From: Anaerolineae bacterium
GTDB lineage: Bacteria > Chloroflexota > Anaerolineae > Aggregatilineales > Phototrophicaceae
Assembly (NCBI GenBank): GCA_020848855.1
Contig: JADLHH010000072.1
Coordinates: 1-13,904, forward strand
Length of the DNA: 13,904 nucleotides
Direction: 5' to 3'
Shown here: positions 1 to 5,485 of the stretch, piece by piece
How positions within the stretch are numbered: the first letter of the stretch is position 1
Layout: every line of letters starts with the position of its first letter
The notes under the pieces: model-generated
What the model was told of the DNA's origin: nothing
Databases searched by the model: none
The model's input: only the letters and a program-made list of their open reading frames with translations
Program-made: the position numbers and the translations under genes

Positions 1-1024
1 ACTTGGCTTTGATATTCTGGAACAGCAGGTATGCCAGTCCCAAGCCAATCGAGAGCTGGAACGGCACGGTTCCGAGCGCGAACATCACTGTGATGTTGAA
101 GCCGCTCAGGACTTCGCGGTCGGCTTCGGCGAGCGCACGGGGCAGCTCGACCGCCAGCGCGTAGCCGCCGACCACCAGAACTGCCGCCGCCAGCGCCATC
201 GTGACGAAGCGTCGGTCGCCTTCCTGTTTGACGGCGCGCTGCCAGATGATGTACGCCGCGATCAGCAGCGCCACGCCCGCGCTGATGAAGATGATTTGCG
301 ACCAGATGGGCAGCGCTTCACCGCTCTCCTGAGCGGCGGCGGTGGCAGCGGCGATCTCGGAGAGCGTTAGCTGCATCAGCAGCGTTCCCACGCCCGCCGC
401 GACTATCGAAGCCGTGCCCCAGAACAGGAATTTCCCGCCGGTTTCCGAACGAACGATCCGCAGCCAGACGATGCTGACGACCAGCGCGGCGATTCCGACC
501 AGCAGGAACTGGCTTCCGGCAGTCGCCGCTTCCGGGTACTGGAAGCTGGCAGCCAGTTCGCCGGTGAACAAGCCCGGCACGCGCTCCTGACCGCGTACCC
601 GGTTAGGGATGTCGAGGATGATCGGGATCAGGATCACGATCCAGTTAATCAGCAGCAGGGTCGCCGCGCCGTTGAGCGCGCCGGGAATCAGCCCCGAAAA
701 GGCGTGGACGCGCTCGGTCTTCTGCGTCCACATGCGCCAGACCAGGCTAAGCCCGAAGACGAAGATGCCAACCGACAGCCAGAAGAACAGCACATATGCC
801 AGGCTGCCGAGCGCCTGCTCGTAGTTGCTTAGCCCCAGGTATTCGCCGGGGAAGCGCCGCCAGCGGTGCAGGCTGACGAAAAAGGCAAAGCCCACCGGGT
901 AAATGCCGAAGATGAAAACCAGTAACAGTGCCGGGAACAGGAACAGGTACGCGGTGAAATTCTCTCGAAGCGTGCGTCCCCGGCGGGTTGTAAGCCATTT
1001 GCTAAAGCGAGGAAGAGTCGCCAT
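1..1024 (-). CDS. MalF-like sugar ABC transporter permease (partial, C-terminus beyond window edge)
   Basis: The open frame runs without a stop from an ATG at 1024 off the left edge, giving 341 codons. Residues 23-51 form a first helix with the sugar-permease pattern FLFPALLLVF, followed by the typical YLGLSNYEQAL stretch (62-72). Residues 309-336 (ITVMFALGTVPFQLSIGLGL) match the start of the MetI-like permease core, where helices contact the partner permease and, further on, the ATPase. Between them is an unusual stretch of about 235 residues with roughly six more predicted helices (about 76-96, 117-137, 172-191, 198-218, 241-261, 274-290). The product should be an inner-membrane subunit of a carbohydrate importer. 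The ATPase-contacting EAA loop would lie outside the window. It is on the same strand as, and 122 bases downstream of, the first receptor kinase but has its own promoter-like sequence. An in-frame GTG directly precedes the ATG and could be the true start. The family call is confident; the substrate cannot be read. Confidence 0.82.
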   Translation of the reverse strand, partial: MATLPRFSKWLTTRRGRTLRENFTAYLFLFPALLLVFIFGIYPVGFAFFVSLHRWRRFPGEYLGLSNYEQALGSLAYVLFFWLSVGIFVFGLSLVWRMWTQKTERVHAFSGLIPGALNGAATLLLINWIVILIPIILDIPNRVRGQERVPGLFTGELAASFQYPEAATAGSQFLLVGIAALVVSIVWLRIVRSETGGKFLFWGTASIVAAGVGTLLMQLTLSEIAAATAAAQESGEALPIWSQIIFISAGVALLIAAYIIWQRAVKQEGDRRFVTMALAAAVLVVGGYALAVELPRALAEADREVLSGFNITVMFALGTVPFQLSIGLGLAYLLFQNIKAK

Positions 1025-1059
1025 CACGTTGCTGTCGTCTCTGCGCGGGCTGAGCCTGT

Positions 1060-1089
1060 ATTGTAGACGATTTTGCCGGGGCGAATCAA
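1060..1089 (-). promoter_or_regulatory. Predicted housekeeping-type promoter of the ABC permease gene
   Basis: On the minus strand a TTGATT -35 box (1084-1089) and a TACAAT -10 box (1060-1065) are separated by 18 bases. The -10 box ends 35 bases before the ATG at 1024, leaving a leader of about 28 bases. Its presence suggests the permease need not depend on read-through from the kinase upstream. Confidence 0.6.
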
Positions 1090-1091
1090 AA

Positions 1092-1102
1092 TACCAATGG
1101 TA
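1092..1102. promoter_or_regulatory. Small palindrome just upstream of the permease -35 box (possible operator)
   Basis: TACCAATGGTA has perfect 5-base arms around a central A. It lies three bases upstream of the predicted -35 box. It is short enough to arise by chance, so a regulatory role is only suggested by its position. Confidence 0.25.
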
Positions 1103-1146
1103 ACTTTCAACAAAACTTAAAGATTGTCTGCGCTTGTTAACAGAAG

Positions 1147-3087
1147 CTAGCTCGAACCCGCCGTCACCAGCGATCCCCTGCCAAGCGTCAGGTATTCGGC
1201 GATAGGGCTGCCCGCCAGGGCTTTGACGATCCCGCTCAGCAGGAGTTGGGCGTTCTCAGTTGGGTCGATGGTGACCGCGCTTCCCAATGCCAAATCCTCA
1301 CGAATGTAGCGGTTATCGGGCTGCCCGCTGCCGGCATTGACGATGAACACATCCTGCGGGCTGATATTTGCTTCGGCAAGCGCGTCGACCGCGCCCAGCG
1401 CGGCGTCGTCGGTGATCGTCAGGATGGCATCGAAATGTGTGCCTTTGGCGATCATGTCGCTGACAAGCTGGCGCGCCTGGCTGCGTGTGTAGGCGGTCAT
1501 CGGTTCCAGTACCTGCGCCTGCGGCGCGGTTTGCTGCAGCCCGGCGATAATACCCTGCGTGCGGCTCTGTCCGGCGCTCGTATCGAGGAAGGTGAACACC
1601 GCGACTGTTCCGTGACCATCGTGTTCGGTCTGGAGAATCTGCCCGGCGTAGATGCCCTGTTCCCGACCAAGCGCCTCGTCATCCATTTCGATTTTGACCC
1701 CGTAGGATGTGTTATAGCGCTGGGTGAGCACCAGGGGCAGTTTGGCGTCCTGCAGCGAGTGGATCGTGTCGTCCAGCAGCGGCTCGCCAAGCGGGCAAAG
1801 GATGAACGCCCTGGCGCCTTCGATCCGTGCCTGCTCGACCATCGCCATCTCGCGCGCCGGGTCGCCTGCGCTGTCGTAGATGTGCAGTGGAAGCTGGTGC
1901 TGCCCGGCGTGGTCGCGCAGGGCATTTGCCACCATCCCCTGAAAACTGTCGTCCAGCACGCATGGCATATAGGCAATGAATCCGTCCGGCTGAAGCCGTT
2001 CGCGAGCGAGCGCGACTTCCGCGTCGGTTAGCGAAACGTCCGCCAGCGTGGCGCGCAACCCCAACTGGACGTTCATTGACGGCGCGCTGCGCGACTGCGA
2101 GACGAGCAGCCCCGCGATCACCAAGATCAGGATGACGATAATCGGCACCGCCGCATAGACCATGCGGCGCTGGTGAATCACGCGCTGGACAGGTCGCGTC
2201 GTGAACTGAAGCAGCCGCGCGCTAATCGAGGACTCGTTGTTCTGAATCGCGGAGCGAAGCTCGAAATCCATTTCCTCGGCGGAAGCAAAACGGTCGCCTG
2301 GTTTTTTGCTCAGCGCGCGCAGGATGATCGCTTCGACAGCGGGCGGAATCGCCGGGTTGAACTGACGCGGCGGCGGCGGCTTCTCGTGCATGTGCTGGTA
2401 CAGCAGCGCCGACACCCTGCCTTCCGCGCTTTCGAACGGCAGCCGACCGCACAGCATGTGATACAGAATGATGCCGAGACTGTAGATATCCGCAAGCTGG
2501 GTTGCCGGCTCGCCCTGGATGACTTCCGGCGCCAGATACGCTGGTGATCCGGCGAGATGGGGGGGCAATTCGTCGAGGCTGAGCGTCACGTCGATCAACT
2601 GCGCCAGCCCGAAGTCGGTCAGGTAGGCGTTGCCGTTTTCGTCCAGCAGGATGTTGCTTGGCTTGAGGTCGCGGTGGATCACACCTCGGCTGTGGATGTA
2701 GGCTAAGCCGCCGGCGATCTGCGTGAACAGGTCAACCGCTTCGTTGAGCGGCAGCGCGCCCTTGTGCAGCAGGTCTGCCAGCGTGCCGTGCCGCAGGAGG
2801 CGCATCGCGAAATACGCGGCTTCGCCTTCGAGCAAGCCGTAGCCGTAAACCGGCAGGATGTGAATGTGCTCCAGCATCGCGATCACTTCGGCTTCGCGGG
2901 TGAAGCGCTTCAGAAAATCGCTGTCGCCGCCGGGGTGCAGCTCGATGATCTTGAGCGCCACCAGCCGGTCTACCGAACACTGGCGCGCCGAATAGACCAT
3001 CGCCATCCCGCCGCGCCCGATGGCTTCCTCAATGATGAAATCGCCAACCTGTCGACCCGTCCAGTTGGACGCGAAAGTGACGGACAT
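1147..3087 (-). CDS. Receptor Ser/Thr kinase 1: Hanks kinase - TM - sugar-binding-protein-like sensor
   Basis: 646 residues. The kinase domain (about 16-280) has the glycine loop GRGGMAMV (24-31), ATP-anchoring Lys46 in VALKII, the catalytic loop HRDLKPSN with Asp140, and DFG Asp158, so it should be active. The activation segment is unusual: it lacks the TKSG and GTPAY residues of its two paralogs and reads AGSPAYLAPE. A basic stretch precedes one membrane helix (about 309-330). Residues about 345-646 resemble type-1 periplasmic binding proteins of the RbsB kind, with landmarks GFIAYMPC (369-376), GARAFILCP and DDAALGAV. The only sensor cysteines are Cys376 and Cys431. The expected topology is kinase inside, sensor outside. 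An earlier in-frame ATG at 3195 exists, but a TATAAT box at 3115-3120 and AAGGAGA at 3101-3107 favour the ATG at 3087, although the 13-base spacing is long. Ligand and phosphorylation targets are unknown. Confidence 0.88.
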   Translation of the reverse strand: MSVTFASNWTGRQVGDFIIEEAIGRGGMAMVYSARQCSVDRLVALKIIELHPGGDSDFLKRFTREAEVIAMLEHIHILPVYGYGLLEGEAAYFAMRLLRHGTLADLLHKGALPLNEAVDLFTQIAGGLAYIHSRGVIHRDLKPSNILLDENGNAYLTDFGLAQLIDVTLSLDELPPHLAGSPAYLAPEVIQGEPATQLADIYSLGIILYHMLCGRLPFESAEGRVSALLYQHMHEKPPPPRQFNPAIPPAVEAIILRALSKKPGDRFASAEEMDFELRSAIQNNESSISARLLQFTTRPVQRVIHQRRMVYAAVPIIVILILVIAGLLVSQSRSAPSMNVQLGLRATLADVSLTDAEVALARERLQPDGFIAYMPCVLDDSFQGMVANALRDHAGQHQLPLHIYDSAGDPAREMAMVEQARIEGARAFILCPLGEPLLDDTIHSLQDAKLPLVLTQRYNTSYGVKIEMDDEALGREQGIYAGQILQTEHDGHGTVAVFTFLDTSAGQSRTQGIIAGLQQTAPQAQVLEPMTAYTRSQARQLVSDMIAKGTHFDAILTITDDAALGAVDALAEANISPQDVFIVNAGSGQPDNRYIREDLALGSAVTIDPTENAQLLLSGIVKALAGSPIAEYLTLGRGSLVTAGSS

Positions 3088-3114
3088 CCTTGCGGCGCTC
3101 TCTCCTTTTGTTAA

Positions 3115-3143
3115 ATTATAACATTGCCTGGAGAAGGATAAAA
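3115..3143 (-). promoter_or_regulatory. Predicted promoter of receptor kinase 1
   Basis: A perfect TATAAT -10 box (3115-3120, minus strand) lies 27 bases upstream of the chosen ATG. The hexamer 17 bases further upstream (TTTTAT, 3138-3143) is a poor -35 match, so the promoter may be weak or need an activator. The position supports starting the protein at 3087 rather than at 3195. Confidence 0.45.
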
Positions 3144-3288
3144 TAGAACACCTGGCTCTGGCAATCGATGTCAAAGACGACTGTATGCCCTGCACATTAC
3201 AGCATCGTGACGAGTTTAGTGGCTGCTGATTGCGCTCGTAGGGTAAATTGCGCGGTGTGCCTACGCACGAGGAGAAATCAGGTTAGTT

Positions 3289-3309
3289 TGGTTTACCGCC
3301 GATAAACCA
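3289..3309. promoter_or_regulatory. 21-base near-perfect palindrome upstream of receptor kinase 1 (operator candidate)
   Basis: The arms TGGTTTA and TAAACCA (7 of 7 complementary) enclose CCGCCGA, within which two further base pairs are symmetric, so 9 of 10 positional pairs match around a central C. The CG-rich centre with A/T-rich flanks resembles operators of LacI-family repressors, which often control sugar genes. It is not followed by a T-run on either strand, so it is unlikely to be a terminator. Confidence 0.4.
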
Positions 3310-3334
3310 CAAGATATGGTTGTGAACGGACAGA

Positions 3335-3347
3335 TGTTAGTCTAACA
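3335..3347. promoter_or_regulatory. 13-base perfect palindrome beside an A+T-rich -10-like box
   Basis: TGTTAGTCTAACA has 6-base arms around one central base. On the minus strand it sits directly downstream of TATAAT (3351-3356), where a transcript from that box would begin. This is where a repressor site would be expected, but the -35 region of that box is weak. Confidence 0.3.
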
Positions 3348-3389
3348 AGTATTATAAAAAATGCAAGTTTTGATTAATGTCGTTAGAAA

Positions 3390-5357
3390 TTATCCGCCGC
3401 GCGCCTGCAAAATCTGCTGTGTCAGGATTTCGCCGGGGGGATACGTGATGATCTCCGGGACTTCGCTGCCCGCCAGCATCTTGACAATGGCATCGACGGC
3501 GCTTTGCGATGCCTGCTCGCGGTTGAGCGCGACCGTGCCGCGCAGGAACGTCCCTTCGCGAATCAATTCCTGCGCGTAGCTTTCGCCGTTGGCGCTGACG
3601 ATGATCACCGAATCGGGGGAAAAATTGGCTGCCTGCAGCGCCTGGATCGCGCCATACGCGCCGACATCGTTCAGCGACAGGATCACGTTGAAATCGGTGC
3701 CCGCTTCGATCAATGCGCGTATGGTTTCGCTGCTTTCTGCTTCGGTAGCGCCCTCATAGCGCCCGATGAAAGTTGCGTTGGGAACCATCTCGCGGAAGCC
3801 GGCTTCCATGCCGTCGGCGCGGCTCTCGGTAGCCACCAGCCCCAGCCGCGTCAGCACCACGACTTTGGCTTCGTCGGTGCGTTCGGCGTTGAACGTCTGA
3901 CCTGCCAGCCTGCCGACCACCAACCCGACATTGTAACTGCCGGAATCGAGTTTCACGCCATAGGCATTGTCGAACAGCGTGATGTAGACCAGCGGGAGAT
4001 TATTTGCCTGAAGCATGTTGATCGAGTCTGTCAGCATGTCGGCATTGATCGGGCAGAGAATGAAAGCGCGCGCGCCCTCGGCGCGTGCCTGCCGAAGCTG
4101 CGCGACCTGTGTCTGGGCATTGTTGTCGGCGTTGTACACTTTGTACGCCAGCCCGAATGCGCTCGCCATATCACCCATCTCGCGGGCACGCGTCGCTGAC
4201 GTAACGGTGTCCAGCGAGCAGGCGAGGTGAGCCACAAACCCTTGCGCGCCCAGCCGTGCCTGTGCCGCCTCGATCTCATTGGTCGTCGGCGTCACGTCCG
4301 ACAGCGTGCCCTGTACCCCGGCGGCGATCTGCACCGGAATGTCGATCGTGCGTAACCGGGAGTTCAACAGCATAAGCGTGCTCATGATCACCACGAGCAT
4401 CACCGCGCTCACCATCGCGACGCTGCGGAGCGGGAAGCGGCTGGTCCTGGAGAGCTGCTGTAGGCGGCGCGGTGTGCGCAGCGCGATCATGCTGCGGATA
4501 TTCGGTTTTCTGCCCAGCGCCAGTGTCAGATCGTGCATCATGTCGTCGACCGACTGGTAGCGGTCATCCGGGTTCTTCTCCAGCGCCCGCAGGATGACGG
4601 CTTCGACTTCGCTTGTGACGGTCGGGTTGAGCAGGCTTGGCGGCGGCGGCGGCTCCTCGACGTGCTTGTACAGCAGCGCCGAAATGCCCATCTCTGTCAG
4701 TTCGAACGGCGGTCGTCCGACCAGCATGTGATAGAGCAGAATACCAAGGCTGTAGATATCGGAGCGAACATCCGCTGGGTCGCCGCGCACCTGTTCCGGC
4801 GCGACATATGCCGGTGTGCCGACCAGATTGCCGGATTTCGTCAGGTTGATGGTGCTGCCCATCATTTTTGCCAGCCCGAAGTCGCTCAGGTAGGCGGTCC
4901 CGGCGTCGTCCAGCAGGATATTGCTCGGCTTGAGGTCGCGGTGGATGACGTGTTTGTTGTGGGCATATTGCAGCCCGCGCGCGATTTGCGTGAAGATGTC
5001 CGCTGCCCGGTGGAGCGGCAGTGGACCTTTGCGCAGCAGGTCGGCAAGCGAGCCGCCGCGCAGGAGTCGCATCGCCAGGTACGCGAATTCGTTCTCGACG
5101 ATGCCGTGTCCATAGATCGGCAGGATGTGGATGTGTTCCAGCACCGCGACGACGGCGACTTCCTGGGCGAAGCGCTGGCGGAACTCGTCACGCTCGTCGT
5201 AATTGGGGGTGAGGTCGATAATTTTCAGGGCAACATAACGGTTCACTGAAATCTGGTGTGCTCGGAAGACGGTTGCCATGCCCCCGCGCCCAATCCGGTC
5301 TTCGATAACGAAATCGTCAACACGCTTTCCGACCCAGCGTGGTTGCACTCGCTGCAC
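3390..5357 (-). CDS. Receptor Ser/Thr kinase 2: Hanks kinase - TM - sugar-binding-protein-like sensor
   Basis: 655 residues from a GTG start. The kinase domain (about 14-280) carries GRGGMATV (23-30), Lys45, HRDLKPSN with Asp141, DFG Asp159, and a PknB-like activation segment with Thr173, Ser175 and GTPAY at 180-184, where autophosphorylation is expected. A single membrane helix spans about 312-332. The extracytoplasmic part (about 345-655) is a type-1 periplasmic-binding-protein domain with GFVAHLAC (373-380), GARAFILCP ending near 436, SRADG and LSLNDVGAYGAI. It ends in PPGEIL, like the C-terminal tail of sugar-binding proteins. Its only sensor cysteines are Cys380 and Cys435. GGTGAGG lies 10 bases before the GTG at 5357; another in-frame GTG at 5348, eight bases after GGGAG, is an alternative. 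It has its own promoter and probably phosphorylates cytoplasmic proteins in response to an external sugar-like ligand, which is unidentified. Confidence 0.9.
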   Translation of the reverse strand: MQRVQPRWVGKRVDDFVIEDRIGRGGMATVFRAHQISVNRYVALKIIDLTPNYDERDEFRQRFAQEVAVVAVLEHIHILPIYGHGIVENEFAYLAMRLLRGGSLADLLRKGPLPLHRAADIFTQIARGLQYAHNKHVIHRDLKPSNILLDDAGTAYLSDFGLAKMMGSTINLTKSGNLVGTPAYVAPEQVRGDPADVRSDIYSLGILLYHMLVGRPPFELTEMGISALLYKHVEEPPPPPSLLNPTVTSEVEAVILRALEKNPDDRYQSVDDMMHDLTLALGRKPNIRSMIALRTPRRLQQLSRTSRFPLRSVAMVSAVMLVVIMSTLMLLNSRLRTIDIPVQIAAGVQGTLSDVTPTTNEIEAAQARLGAQGFVAHLACSLDTVTSATRAREMGDMASAFGLAYKVYNADNNAQTQVAQLRQARAEGARAFILCPINADMLTDSINMLQANNLPLVYITLFDNAYGVKLDSGSYNVGLVVGRLAGQTFNAERTDEAKVVVLTRLGLVATESRADGMEAGFREMVPNATFIGRYEGATEAESSETIRALIEAGTDFNVILSLNDVGAYGAIQALQAANFSPDSVIIVSANGESYAQELIREGTFLRGTVALNREQASQSAVDAIVKMLAGSEVPEIITYPPGEILTQQILQARGG

Positions 5358-5389
5358 TCCCAGTTAACCTCACCATGACCGGCAAGCTA

Positions 5390-5419
5390 AGTATAGCCGA
5401 ACGCTGAGCCTGCTATCAA
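5390..5419 (-). promoter_or_regulatory. Predicted housekeeping-type promoter of receptor kinase 2
   Basis: TTGATA (5414-5419) and TATACT (5390-5395) on the minus strand are separated by 18 bases, each one or two changes from consensus. The -10 box is 32 bases upstream of the GTG at 5357. It is the best-formed of the three kinase promoters and indicates that kinase 2 can be expressed independently of kinase 3. Confidence 0.65.
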
Positions 5420-5485
5420 CTACCAGAAGCCTGAAACCAGGAATCCGGGCTGGGCGATGGGTGCGCTGCGATTCTTACGGGTTTG

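Larger units (their letters stand above)
3088..3389. other. 302-base intergenic region between receptor kinases 2 and 1
   Basis: No convincing coding sequence was found on either strand. The region is more A+T-rich than its surroundings, especially 3300-3380. It holds the predicted promoter of kinase 1 (3115-3120), two palindromes (3289-3309 and 3335-3347), and a second TATAAT on the minus strand at 3351-3356 with no good -35 box. No hairpin followed by a T-run was seen, so termination after kinase 2 is not explained. Confidence 0.6.

Noticed and set aside
3289..3309. Palindrome read as a terminator of receptor kinase 2
   Set aside because: There is no T-run after the hairpin on either strand, so an operator is the better reading.
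3361..3579. 72-codon plus-strand frame starting in the A+T-rich gap
   Set aside because: It is nearly all antisense to the sensor end of receptor kinase 2 and has no ribosome binding site or domain.
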